This document shows, in pieces, positions 1-7,733 of a stretch of 25,558 nt of DNA. This stretch comes from Actinomycetes bacterium. Its GTDB lineage: Bacteria; Actinomycetota; Acidimicrobiia; Acidimicrobiales; CADCSY01. Within the stretch, counting starts at the first letter, position 1. Each line of letters opens with the position of its first letter. The stretch is from the NCBI GenBank assembly GCA_025464025.1, contig JAODBP010000323.1, forward strand, positions 1-25,558. The letters are read 5' to 3'. The translations under genes and the position numbers were made by a program. Below the pieces are notes generated by a model. The model was given only the letters and a program-made list of their open reading frames with translations. It made no database searches and had not been told where the DNA came from.

Positions 1-45
1 TCAGGTCCGGCGCGCCCAGGTCGTCCCCTCGGAGCGTCCTTCGTC

Positions 46-57
46 TTTCCGCGGAAA
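46..57. other. Perfect 12-bp palindrome downstream of the 75-755 gene
   Basis: TTTCCGCGGAAA is a perfect palindrome about 18 nt beyond the stop of the minus-strand gene ending at 75. It has no loop and no following T-run, so it is a poor intrinsic terminator. It could be a regulator site for a gene left of the window. I see no coding sequence in bases 1-74. Confidence 0.25.
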
Positions 58-74
58 CAGGAGGGGCGATATCG

Positions 75-755
75 TCAGCCCTCGCCGGTGACGTCGTAGG
101 CCCACAGCCGGACGCTGGGCCGGCACGGCCCGACATCGAGGGTGACGCCGGGCAGGTCGAACCGCTGCGGCGCGCCGGCCAGCACCAGGCGGAGCGCCGA
201 GTACCTCACCGGCGTGGTGGGTCCGGTGCGGCACCCGCCGAGCTCGGGGTCGACCACCTCCGGGTAGATGCCGAGCACCGCGGCGGTGATGTTCGTGAAG
301 GTCCCGGTCCACACCGGGCCGTCGGTGTACGACAGCGAGTCGATGTACTGCACCGGGACGGGGACCCACGCCCCCATGGAGTCACGGCCCTCGATGCCGG
401 GCTGGTCGAGCAGGCCGCACGGCCGGCCTCGGTTGCCGAACCGCAGGAAGCCGAGCTCGGGGCTGAGCAGCTGGAGGTCGGCGGCGGTGCAGGCTGGCAC
501 GCCCGCAGCGAGGGCGAGGATCGGCCGGCGGACGCCCTCGCCCCGCTGGCGAGCGATCTCCCGTGCCATCGCGGTGTCGAGGTCGGCCAGCGCCTGGGCC
601 TCGTCCGCAGCCCGCGTCCGCCGGGCCGCTTGCTCGGTGGCGCGCGCCGCCTGCGCCGCCAGGTCGCGCTCCGCTCGAGCGTCCCCGAGGTCGCGATGGG
701 TCGCCACGTCGTCGACCACCACCACGCCGACGCCCACGAGCACCAGCACCGCCAC
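75..755 (-). CDS. Membrane-anchored hypothetical protein
   Basis: This 226-residue protein is of a family I do not recognise. GTG at 755 is the only usable start, because an in-frame TGA lies eight codons upstream. Residues 1-15 form a very hydrophobic Val-rich segment (signal anchor). Residues 18-65 are charged and Ala-rich (EQAARRTRAADEAQAL) and look like a coiled coil. The remainder, with four Cys in an extracytoplasmic position, looks like a small globular domain and includes PVWTGTFTNITAAVLGIYPE. It follows the membrane protein ending at 824 on the same strand with about 70 nt between them, so the two are probably co-transcribed. Topology is inferred from hydropathy; no catalytic motif is visible. 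Confidence 0.6.
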   Translation of the reverse strand: MAVLVLVGVGVVVVDDVATHRDLGDARAERDLAAQAARATEQAARRTRAADEAQALADLDTAMAREIARQRGEGVRRPILALAAGVPACTAADLQLLSPELGFLRFGNRGRPCGLLDQPGIEGRDSMGAWVPVPVQYIDSLSYTDGPVWTGTFTNITAAVLGIYPEVVDPELGGCRTGPTTPVRYSALRLVLAGAPQRFDLPGVTLDVGPCRPSVRLWAYDVTGEG

Positions 756-823
756 GATCCCACCGCGCCGCCCGGATCACCCGCCCACCGTGCCAGGTCC
801 GGACAGCTCCCGCGCCGCGGACC

Positions 824-1459
824 TCACGGGGCCAGGAGCCACACGATGAGGCGCACGACCTTCCCGCCTGCTCGCGGCCTCGGCTCGACCACCGGGATCC
901 CGGCGGCGGTGACGAAGGCGAGGAGCAGCTCGGCCTGCCCCGGCTCGACGCCGATGGCTGGGAGGAGGCCCCAGACCTCGTAGCCGGTGGCGGCATCGTC
1001 GAGCCGTCGCAGCCAACGATCGACACGTCCGGCGTTCATGGGCGAGGCACCGCCTCGCGCCACGATCTGGAACTGCGAACCGAGCGGGACGAGGCACTCG
1101 ATCTCGTCCCACGCCAGCCGACCCCGCCCGGGAAGGTCGAGGCCCGTGGCGTCGGCGATGGCGGCAGGCCCGGCGCCGCGGCGCCGCCACATGAGGACGC
1201 CGATCCCGAGCAAGGCCGCGGCCGCGGCCAGGCCGACCAGATCCCGCTGGACGAGGGCGTCCACCCCGAGCGCGGTCCCGGCCAAGCCGAGGAGCGGCAT
1301 CAGCCAGCCAGGCTGCCGTCGTTCCACCACGACGCGGTCGACCACCGACAGCGGGGGGAGCACCTCCTCGCGCCGGCGACGCGCCCGAACGATCTGTGGC
1401 ACCAGGAAGATGGCCCACACCACGGCGAGGACGACGATGACCAACCACGACACGCCCAC
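824..1459 (-). CDS. Hypothetical integral membrane protein
   Basis: About 211 residues with three hydrophobic stretches: residues 3-22 (SWLVIVVLAVVWAIFLVPQI), then GWLMPLLGLAGTALGV and LVGLAAAAALLGIGVLMW. A basic RARRRREE cluster follows the first, placing it on the cytoplasmic side. The C-terminal part (RLAWDEIECLVPLG) has the strand pattern of a small PH-like domain, but I cannot assign a family. I chose GTG 1459 because the first membrane segment follows it at once; GTG 1453 is equally possible. The frame also opens further upstream, but that extension is Arg/Pro-rich, runs into the divergent ligase gene and looks non-coding. Function unknown; probably pairs with the downstream gene ending at 75. 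Confidence 0.6.
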   Translation of the reverse strand: MGVSWLVIVVLAVVWAIFLVPQIVRARRRREEVLPPLSVVDRVVVERRQPGWLMPLLGLAGTALGVDALVQRDLVGLAAAAALLGIGVLMWRRRGAGPAAIADATGLDLPGRGRLAWDEIECLVPLGSQFQIVARGGASPMNAGRVDRWLRRLDDAATGYEVWGLLPAIGVEPGQAELLLAFVTAAGIPVVEPRPRAGGKVVRLIVWLLAP

Positions 1460-1496
1460 GATCCAAGCCGACCCAGGCCGCTGCAGCGAGATGGAT

Positions 1497-1518
1497 GCAA
1501 CATGACTACGTTGCCGGC
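1497..1518 (+). promoter_or_regulatory. Candidate leaderless promoter with overlapping inverted repeat for the acyl-CoA ligase operon
   Basis: TACGTT (1507-1512) fits the actinobacterial -10 pattern TAnnnT and lies exactly 6 nt before ATG 1519, so transcription would start at or next to the start codon. No convincing -35 is visible. GCAAC (1497-1501) and GTTGC (1510-1514) are inverted repeats with an 8-nt spacer that overlap the -10, as an operator would. Both calls are inference from short motifs. Confidence 0.35.
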
Positions 1519-3096
1519 ATGGGGGACGACCTGAAGGACCTGTACCGCGGCACCTACGCACCGGACCTGCTGATCACGGCGCTCAACCGCAACCTCGACA
1601 AGCCTGCCGTCTACCTGGGTGACACCGTGCTCACCGCCCGGGAGGTCCGGGACGAGATGAGCCGGTACGTCCAGGCCTACGCGGCCAGGGGCATCACCCA
1701 GGGCAGCCCGACGGCCGTCCTCTCGGCCAACCGGCCCGAGGTGCTGTTCAACATGGGTGCCAACCAGGTGACCGGCACCCGCTCCGTGGCGCTGCACCCG
1801 ATGGGCTCGCTCGAGGACCACTGCTACGTCCTCGAGGACGCGGAGGTCGAGACGCTGGTCTACGACCCGAGCAAGTTCACCGAGCGGGCGGCCGAGCTGC
1901 TCGACCGGGTCGGGTGCCTGAAGCAGGTGCTGGCCCTCGGCCCGACCGACGTCGGCGAGGACCTCACCGCCCTCGCCGCCACGTTCACGCCCCAGACGCT
2001 CGTCGCCCCGAAGGTCGACCCCGGCGACGTGACCGGCCTCAGCTTCACCGGCGGCACGACCGGCAAGCCCAAGGGCGTGATGAGCACCTACCGCTCGGGC
2101 GCCTACCTGCTCCACATCGCCATGACCGAGTGGGACTGGCACGAGGAGCCCCGGTTTCTCATCGCCACCCCGCTCAGCCACGCCGGTGCCGCCTTCTTCA
2201 TGCCGTCGCTGCTCAAGGGTGGCTCGGTCGTCGTCCTTCCCGGCTTCGACGTGCCGACCGTGCTGGAGACCATCGAGAAGCACCGCATCACCGGGATGAT
2301 GCTGGTGCCGACGATGATCTACGCCCTGCTCGACCACCCGGCCGCCAAGGACGCCGACCTGTCGAGCCTGAAGACGATCTACTACGGCGCCTCCGCCATC
2401 TCGCCGACGCGGCTGAAGGAGGCCATCGAGCGGTTCGGCCCGATCTTCTTCCAGTTCTACGGCCAGGCCGAGTGCCCGATGACGATCACCGTCATGCGCA
2501 AGGAGGAGCACGACCCGAACAACCTCGAGCGCCTCGCCTCGTGCGGCCGGGTCGTCCCGTGGGTCAACGTCGCGCTCCTCGACGACGACGGCAACGAGGT
2601 GCCCGACGGCCAGCCCGGCGAGATCTGCGTGCAGAGCCCGCTCAACATGAAGGGCTACTGGAAGAAGCCGGAGCAGACCGCCGAGGCGTTCGCCGGCGGC
2701 TGGCTCCACACCGGCGACGTGGCCCGCAAGGACGACGACGGGTTCCTCTACATCGTCGACCGCAAGAAGGACATGATCGTGAGCGGTGGCTTCAACGTCT
2801 ACCCGCGTGAGGTCGAGGACGTGATCAGCCAGCACCCGGCCGTGGCCGCGGTCGGCGTGATCGGCGTGCCCGACGAGAAGTGGGGCGAAGCGGTGAAGGC
2901 CGTCATCGTCCTGCGCGAGGGCATGACCGTCGACGCCACCGAGCTCCAGGCGCTGGTCAAGGAGAAGAAGGGCGCGCACTACACGCCCAAGACGGTGGAC
3001 GTCACCGACGCCCTCCCCCTCAGCCCGCTGGGCAAGCCCGACAAGAAGGCCCTGCGCGCGCAGTACTGGCAGGGGTCGACCCGAGGAGTGAACTGA
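1519..3096 (+). CDS. Fatty-acyl-CoA synthetase (AMP-forming, FadD-like)
   Basis: A 525-residue member of the ANL adenylating superfamily, which activates a carboxylate with ATP and then forms the CoA thioester. Visible motifs in order: the phosphate-binding loop SFTGGTTGKPKG near residues 174-185, YGQAE (A5), LHTGDVARKDDDGFLYIVDRKKDMI (A7/A8 hinge, described here in part), GGFNVYPREVED, and PLGKPDKK near the C-terminus with the catalytic Lys about residue 506. Length and motifs are complete for the family. ATG 1519 was chosen over ATG 1495 because a TAnnnT box lies 6 nt in front and neither has a good ribosome site; 1495 would add eight residues. It heads a run of four tightly spaced plus-strand genes with catabolic functions. 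The acid substrate cannot be deduced. Confidence 0.9.
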   Translation: MGDDLKDLYRGTYAPDLLITALNRNLDKPAVYLGDTVLTAREVRDEMSRYVQAYAARGITQGSPTAVLSANRPEVLFNMGANQVTGTRSVALHPMGSLEDHCYVLEDAEVETLVYDPSKFTERAAELLDRVGCLKQVLALGPTDVGEDLTALAATFTPQTLVAPKVDPGDVTGLSFTGGTTGKPKGVMSTYRSGAYLLHIAMTEWDWHEEPRFLIATPLSHAGAAFFMPSLLKGGSVVVLPGFDVPTVLETIEKHRITGMMLVPTMIYALLDHPAAKDADLSSLKTIYYGASAISPTRLKEAIERFGPIFFQFYGQAECPMTITVMRKEEHDPNNLERLASCGRVVPWVNVALLDDDGNEVPDGQPGEICVQSPLNMKGYWKKPEQTAEAFAGGWLHTGDVARKDDDGFLYIVDRKKDMIVSGGFNVYPREVEDVISQHPAVAAVGVIGVPDEKWGEAVKAVIVLREGMTVDATELQALVKEKKGAHYTPKTVDVTDALPLSPLGKPDKKALRAQYWQGSTRGVN

Positions 3097-4214
3097 TGCA
3101 GCTCGACCCGCTCGACGAGCACCCGATCCACCAGGTCCCGCTGTCGATGGCCTACGTGGCCACCAGCGACCGCAACGTCTACGACCGCTGCATCTACCAG
3201 GCCATCGCGCATGACGGCTCGACCGAGATGCTCACCGGCCTCGGCGTCTACCCGAACGCCGGCGTGATCGACGCCTTCGCCACCGTGCGACGGGGCGACC
3301 AGCAGTGGAGCGTGCAGACCTCGGGCATCCGCCCGACCGACAAGCTCAAGCAGAAGGTCGGTCCGTACGAGCTGGTCGTGGTCGAGCCGTTCAAGCACCT
3401 CCACCTCAGCTGCGCCGGCGACGAGCACGGCGTGGGCTTCGACCTCGACTTCCGCTCCGAGTACGAGCCCATGCGCGAGCCGCAGCACGTGAAGTACGGC
3501 GGGCCGACCGGCAAGGTCACGCTCGACGGCTGCCGCTACGCCCAGGTCGGCACGTGGGAGGGCGAGATCCGCGTCGACGGCCAGACCCTCGCCGTCGACA
3601 CCACCGACTGGAGCGCGACCCGCGACCGCTCGTGGGGCATCCGTCCCGTGGGCGAGGCCGACCCGGTCGGGCGCCCGAACCCCAACGAGCCCGGCATCTG
3701 GTGGGTGTGGATCCCGATCCGCTTCGACGACTTCGCCGTGCACTTCATGGTCGAGGAGGACCCGGACGGGTTCCGCACCCTCAACTACGCCGTGCGGGTC
3801 TGGCCCTCGCACACCGGTCGCAAGATGGAGCAGCTCGGCTGGCCCGACATCGACATCCGGTACCGCCCCGGCACCCGCATCCCCGAAGGCGCGACGCTCC
3901 ACCTCAAGACCGTCGACCGCAAGCCGCTCGAGCTCGACATCACCTGCATGACCGGCATCCCGCTCCACCTCGGCTGCGGCTACGGCAGCGGCGACGGCTG
4001 GAACCACGGCATGTGGATGGGCGAGGAGTGGGCCACCGGCCGCACCTACGACTTCACCGATCCCGAGGTCCAGGCCAAGGTCCCGTGGGGCGGCACCGAC
4101 CACGCCGCCCGGGCCACGCTCGACGGCCAGACCGGCCACGGCATCTTCGAACACGGCACCGTCGGCCGCCACGCCCCGACCGGCATGGCCGACATCAGCT
4201 CAGTGTCGAAGTGA
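3096..4214 (+). CDS. Conserved hypothetical, possibly two-domain lipocalin-like (AttH/CrtC or DUF7064/7065-type)
   Basis: 372 residues. ATG 3096 overlaps the ligase stop (TGATG) and has GAGGAG 7 nt upstream, so it is translationally coupled. The sequence is rich in beta-strand and aromatic residues with many Trp and His: WSVQTSGIRPTD, DWSATRDRSWGIRPVG, GIWWVWIPIRFDDFAVHFM, LHLGCGYGSGDGWNHGMW. The DRSWG motif and Trp-rich strands recall AttH/CrtC-type hydratase folds and the DUF7064/DUF7065 pair found near lipid and steroid catabolism genes in actinobacteria. That assignment is from memory and uncertain. No signal peptide, so cytoplasmic. Its place between an acyl-CoA ligase and an esterase suggests it binds or hydrates a hydrophobic intermediate (inference). 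Confidence 0.75.
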   Translation: MQLDPLDEHPIHQVPLSMAYVATSDRNVYDRCIYQAIAHDGSTEMLTGLGVYPNAGVIDAFATVRRGDQQWSVQTSGIRPTDKLKQKVGPYELVVVEPFKHLHLSCAGDEHGVGFDLDFRSEYEPMREPQHVKYGGPTGKVTLDGCRYAQVGTWEGEIRVDGQTLAVDTTDWSATRDRSWGIRPVGEADPVGRPNPNEPGIWWVWIPIRFDDFAVHFMVEEDPDGFRTLNYAVRVWPSHTGRKMEQLGWPDIDIRYRPGTRIPEGATLHLKTVDRKPLELDITCMTGIPLHLGCGYGSGDGWNHGMWMGEEWATGRTYDFTDPEVQAKVPWGGTDHAARATLDGQTGHGIFEHGTVGRHAPTGMADISSVSK

Positions 4215-5161
4215 CCTACGAGCTGTTCGACCCGGCGCTCCTCGAGCTGGCGGCGGAGCAGCGCGACCACAACGCCAAGCTCATGGAGCTGACCGCCGCC
4301 ATGTCGGCGATCGACACCACCACGCCCGAGGGCATCAAGTGGGTGCGCGACGCGATGGAGCCGGGCGGCGCCTTCGGGTTCTCGGCCCTCGACTTCCCCG
4401 AGGACCGCACGATCCCGGGCGACCTGCCGATCCGGGTGTACACGCCCGAGCGGGTGCGCGGCGTCTACCTCCACCTGCACGGCGGGGCCATGACCGTGGG
4501 CTCGGCGAAGAGCATGGACCTGCGCAACTGGGCCTTCGCCCAGGCCCTCGACTGCGCCGTGGTCAGCGTCGACTACCGCCTCGCGCCCGAGCACCCGTAT
4601 CCGGCCGGTCCCGACGACTGCGAGGCCGCCGCCCTGTGGCTCCTCGACAACGCCATGGCGGAGTTCGGGACGGACCGCCTGGTGATGGGTGGTGAGTCGG
4701 CCGGCGCCTACTTCACCGCGCTCACGATGCTGCGGCTCCGCGACCGTGGCGTCGGCGGGTACCTGGCCATGGACCTCTGCTACGGCGTCTACGACCTGAG
4801 CGGGACGCCGAGCACGCGGCTCCAGATCGGCAAGGTCCCCTACGCCAGCGACATGACGGCGCAGAAGGTCATGTACGCACCCGGCCGCGACCTCCAGGGG
4901 CTGCGCGACCCGGCGCTGTCGCCGATGTGGGCCGAGCTCCACGGCCTCCCGCCCGCCATCCTCACCGTCGGCACCGCCGACTGGCTGCTCGACGAGAGCA
5001 TCCTGTTCGCCGGCCGGCTCGCCGCCGCCGGCAACGAGGTCGAGCTGGCCGTCTACCCGGAAGGCCCACACGGCGTGGAGTCGATGCCGACCGAGCTGGG
5101 CCGCACCGCCAGCCGCCGCATCCACGACTTCCTGGGGGGCAAGCTCGACGCGGCTCCCTAG
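4211..5161 (+). CDS. Alpha/beta hydrolase, hormone-sensitive-lipase family (esterase)
   Basis: 316 residues. GTG 4211 overlaps the previous stop by four bases (GTGA), giving [13 protein letters not shown]. The family IV (HSL) signature is complete: oxyanion motif HGGA at residues 90-93, [12 protein letters not shown] at 121-132, nucleophile elbow GESAG at 161-165 (Ser163), an acid in TADWLLDE (Asp257 or Asp261) and His287 in GPHG. The oxyanion motif is HGGA rather than the usual HGGG. No signal peptide, so it acts in the cytoplasm. It probably hydrolyses a carboxyl ester or lactone produced in the same pathway as the neighbouring ligase and reductase; substrate unknown. Start choice rests on the overlap and on the N-terminal helix typical of the family. 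Confidence 0.88.
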   Translation: MTYELFDPALLELAAEQRDHNAKLMELTAAMSAIDTTTPEGIKWVRDAMEPGGAFGFSALDFPEDRTIPGDLPIRVYTPERVRGVYLHLHGGAMTVGSAKSMDLRNWAFAQALDCAVVSVDYRLAPEHPYPAGPDDCEAAALWLLDNAMAEFGTDRLVMGGESAGAYFTALTMLRLRDRGVGGYLAMDLCYGVYDLSGTPSTRLQIGKVPYASDMTAQKVMYAPGRDLQGLRDPALSPMWAELHGLPPAILTVGTADWLLDESILFAGRLAAAGNEVELAVYPEGPHGVESMPTELGRTASRRIHDFLGGKLDAAP

Positions 5162-5171
5162 GCTCCAGGTC

Positions 5172-6140
5172 ATGGCTGACATGGAGTACCGCAGGCTGGG
5201 TCGTTCCGGACTGAAGGTGAGCGTCCTCTCCTTCGGCTCGTGGGTCACGTTCGGCACCCAGCTCGACACCGGGCTGGCGAGGGACTGCCTGTCGGCCGCC
5301 CGCGACGCCGGCGTGAACTTCTTCGACAACGCCGAGAGCTACGGCGGCGGCGCGTCGGAGACGATCATGGGCAAGGCCATCGCCGAGCTCGGCTGGTCGC
5401 GCGAGAGCTACGTGGTGTCGACCAAGGTCTTCTGGGGCCTGAGCGACACCGTGAACATGCAGAACACCCTCAACCGCAAGTACCTCATGCAGGCGATCGA
5501 CGGCTCGCTCCAGCGCTTCGGACTCGACTTCGTCGACCTGCTGTTCTGCCACCGGGCCGACCCTGAGACGCCGATCGAGGAGACGGTGTGGGCGATGTCC
5601 GACATCGTGTCGTCGGGCAAGGCCCTCTACTGGGGCACGTCGCAGTGGACCGCCGACGAGATCCGCGCCGCCTGGGAGATCGCCGAGCGCCACCACCTCC
5701 ACAAGCCGGTGATGGAGCAGCCCCAGTACAACCTGCTCAACCGCACCAAGGTCGAGGACGAGTACGCCCGCCTCTACGACGACATCGGCCTCGGCCTCAC
5801 GATCTGGAGCCCGCTGGCCTCGGGGCTGCTCACCGGCAAGTACCTCGACGGCTCGCCGAAGGACTCGCGCGCCGAGCTGCCCGGCTACGAGTGGCTGAAG
5901 CAGATGCTCAACGACGAGGCGCAGAACGCCAAGGTCGCCCGGCTCAAGGGCGTGTCCGACGAGCTCGGCATCTCGCTGGCCGAGCTGTCGCTGGCCTGGT
6001 GCGTGAAGAACCCGCACGTGTCGACCGTCATCACCGGCGCCAGCCGGGTCGAGCAGGTCGAGCAGAACATGAAGGCGCTCGACGCCGTGCCGCTCCTCAC
6101 CGACGAGGTGCTGGCCAAGATCGACGAAGCGGTCCAGTAG
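5172..6140 (+). CDS. Aldo/keto reductase
   Basis: 322 residues, the usual length for an NADPH-dependent aldo/keto reductase with a TIM barrel. The catalytic tetrad is visible: Asp52 in FFDNAESYG, Tyr57, Lys85 in STKVFWG and His127 in [12 protein letters not shown]. The cofactor end is [11 protein letters not shown]. The N-terminus ([14 protein letters not shown]) and [11 protein letters not shown] resemble the voltage-gated K+ channel beta-subunit/YghZ-like branch. ATG 5172 lies 10 nt after the esterase stop, with CCAGG as a weak ribosome site; ATG 5181 would be nearly as good. It is the last of four closely packed genes and probably reduces or oxidises a carbonyl intermediate of the cluster's substrate. 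Confidence 0.9.
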   Translation: MADMEYRRLGRSGLKVSVLSFGSWVTFGTQLDTGLARDCLSAARDAGVNFFDNAESYGGGASETIMGKAIAELGWSRESYVVSTKVFWGLSDTVNMQNTLNRKYLMQAIDGSLQRFGLDFVDLLFCHRADPETPIEETVWAMSDIVSSGKALYWGTSQWTADEIRAAWEIAERHHLHKPVMEQPQYNLLNRTKVEDEYARLYDDIGLGLTIWSPLASGLLTGKYLDGSPKDSRAELPGYEWLKQMLNDEAQNAKVARLKGVSDELGISLAELSLAWCVKNPHVSTVITGASRVEQVEQNMKALDAVPLLTDEVLAKIDEAVQ

Positions 6141-6156
6141 GACCCCGCCTGGGCCA

Positions 6157-6174
6157 GGTGGAACACGTTTCACC
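6157..6174. promoter_or_regulatory. KstR-like TetR-family operator (inverted repeat)
   Basis: GGTGGAACACGTTTCACC: arms GGTG-AAC and GTT-CACC pair perfectly except at the fifth base from each end, around a 2-nt centre. The inner 14 bases match TnnAACnnGTTnnA, the published pattern for the mycobacterial cholesterol-catabolism repressor KstR. It overlaps where the -35 of the aldehyde dehydrogenase promoter would lie. The symmetry is seen; assignment to a KstR-type regulator is inference, as no regulator gene is in the window. Confidence 0.6.
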
Positions 6175-6181
6175 CGAGGGG

Positions 6182-6187
6182 TAGCGT
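6182..6187 (+). promoter_or_regulatory. Candidate -10 box of the aldehyde dehydrogenase gene
   Basis: TAGCGT fits TAnnnT. A -35 at about 6160-6165 (16-nt spacing) would sit inside the inverted repeat at 6157-6174, and the ribosome site AGGGGG at 6213 follows by about 20 nt from a start near 6194. This is the layout of a promoter closed by a bound repressor. Confidence 0.4.
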
Positions 6188-6224
6188 CACCGACGAACCC
6201 AGACCCGACCCCAGGGGGATTGCC

Positions 6225-7676
6225 GTGATCGTCAAGGACAAGTTCTTCATCGACGGCCAGTGGGTCGATCCCGCCGGGTCGGGCCGCATCGAGGTCATCG
6301 AGGCCGCCACCGAAGAGGTGCTGGGCACCGCTCCTGACGGCTCGACCGGCGACATCGACCGTGCCGTCGACGCCGCTCGCAAGGCGTTCGACGGCCCGTG
6401 GTCCAAGACCACCGCCCCCGAGCGGTCCGAGCTGATGACCAAGCTCAGCGGCATCCTCCAGGGCAAGGCCACCGACCTCGCCTCCCTGATCACCCAGGAG
6501 ACCGGCTCGCCGGTGTCGTGGTCGATCATGGGCCAGGTCTACGCCGCCACCATGGTGCTCGACTACTACGCCAACCTGGCCAAGACGTTCGAGTTCGAGG
6601 AGGACCGCCAGGGCGCCCTCGGCTCGATCATCGTCCGCAAGGAGCCGGTCGGCGTCGTCGGCGGCATCGTCCCGTGGAACGTCCCGCTGTTCGTCACCAT
6701 GCTCAAGCTGGCCCCGGCGCTGGCCTCGGGCTGCACGATGATCCTCAAGCCCTCGCCCGAGACCGCCCTCGACTCCTACATCCTCGCCGAGGCGCTGGAG
6801 GAGGCGGGCATCCCGAACGGCGTCGTGAACATCGTCCCCGCCGGGCGTGAGGTGGGCGAGCACCTCGTCACCCACGCGGGCGTCGACAAGATCAGCTTCA
6901 CCGGCTCGACCGCCGCCGGGAAGCGCATCGCCGGCCTGTGCGGCGAGCGCCTGCGCCGCTGCACGCTCGAGCTGGGCGGCAAGTCGGCCGCCATCGTGCT
7001 CGACGACGCCGACCTGTCGACCATCGGCGACAACCTGCTCATGGGCGGCTCGTTCATGAACAACGGCCAGGCCTGCGTGGCCCAGACCCGCGTCCTGGCC
7101 AGCCGGGCCAAGTACGACGAGGTCGTCGAGGCGCTCGTCGAGCGGGCCCGCACCATCCGCACCGGCGACCCGCTCGACGCCGCCACCGAGCTCGGCCCGC
7201 TCGTGGCCAAGCGCCAGCAGGACCGGGTCCTCGGCTACATCCAGAAGGGCCAGGAGGAAGGCGCCAAGGTCGCCATCGGCGGCGGCGTGCCGTCCGACCT
7301 GGCCAAGGGCTGGTTCATCGAGCCGACGGTGTTCGTCAACGTCGACAACGACATGACGATCGCCCGCGAGGAGATCTTCGGCCCGGTCGTGTCGGTCATC
7401 GCCTACGACGACGTCGAGGACGCCATCCGCATCGCCAACGACTCCGACTACGGCCTGTCCGGCTCGGTCTGGACCACCGACGGCAACGCCGGCCTCGAGG
7501 TCGCCCGCCGGGTCCGCACCGGCACGTTCGGCATCAACGGCATGGGCATGGACTTCGGCGGCCCGTTCGGCGGCTTCAAGAACTCCGGCATCGGCCGCGA
7601 GCTCGGCCCCGAGGGCCTGGCCGGCTACCTGGAGAGCAAGAACATCTCCAAGAACGGCATCTCCGTCGGCGCCTAG
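6225..7676 (+). CDS. NAD(P)-dependent aldehyde dehydrogenase
   Basis: 483 residues, standard length for the ALDH superfamily, oxidising an aldehyde to the acid. Motifs: PWN at 150-152 (oxyanion Asn152), LKPSPET with cofactor-binding Lys175, FTGST at 225-229, ELGGK with general base Glu249, nucleophile Cys284 in NNGQACVAQTR, EEIFGPV, and SGIGRELGPEGL near the end. GTG 6225 follows AGGGGGAT by six bases. The N-terminus (FFIDGQWVDP) is typical of the family. It lies 84 nt after the aldo/keto reductase with its own promoter and a palindromic operator, so it may be induced separately from the four genes before it. Its acid product would suit the ligase at 1519. No N-terminal export signal. Confidence 0.93.
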   Translation: MIVKDKFFIDGQWVDPAGSGRIEVIEAATEEVLGTAPDGSTGDIDRAVDAARKAFDGPWSKTTAPERSELMTKLSGILQGKATDLASLITQETGSPVSWSIMGQVYAATMVLDYYANLAKTFEFEEDRQGALGSIIVRKEPVGVVGGIVPWNVPLFVTMLKLAPALASGCTMILKPSPETALDSYILAEALEEAGIPNGVVNIVPAGREVGEHLVTHAGVDKISFTGSTAAGKRIAGLCGERLRRCTLELGGKSAAIVLDDADLSTIGDNLLMGGSFMNNGQACVAQTRVLASRAKYDEVVEALVERARTIRTGDPLDAATELGPLVAKRQQDRVLGYIQKGQEEGAKVAIGGGVPSDLAKGWFIEPTVFVNVDNDMTIAREEIFGPVVSVIAYDDVEDAIRIANDSDYGLSGSVWTTDGNAGLEVARRVRTGTFGINGMGMDFGGPFGGFKNSGIGRELGPEGLAGYLESKNISKNGISVGA

Positions 7677-7692
7677 CTGACCCGCTCGTCGG

Positions 7693-7725
7693 AGAGGCCC
7701 GCACTCCTCTGGGGTGCGGGCCTCT
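7693..7725 (+). terminator. Intrinsic terminator after the aldehyde dehydrogenase
   Basis: AGAGGCCCGCAC and GTGCGGGCCTCT form a perfect 12-bp GC-rich stem with a 9-nt loop, followed by TTCCCGTTTT. It begins 17 nt after the stop codon at 7676. The convergent gene ends at 7734, so the hairpin also separates the two transcripts; on the minus strand there is no T-run. Confidence 0.85.
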
Positions 7726-7733
7726 TCCCGTTT

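Noticed and set aside
1..369. Minus-strand open frame reaching the window edge
   Set aside because: It overlaps the 75-755 gene in another frame and has Arg/His-rich composition without a recognisable domain.
1300..2979. Long minus-strand open frame (559 codons) opposite the acyl-CoA ligase
   Set aside because: It is antisense to a gene with complete ANL motifs. Its His/Val/Asp-rich composition is the usual shadow of GC-rich codons read backwards.
6160..6188. GGAAC...CGTC as an ECF sigma promoter before the aldehyde dehydrogenase
   Set aside because: Spacing between GGAAC and CGTC is 20 nt, longer than the usual 16-19 nt. The same bases are better explained by the 18-bp palindrome.
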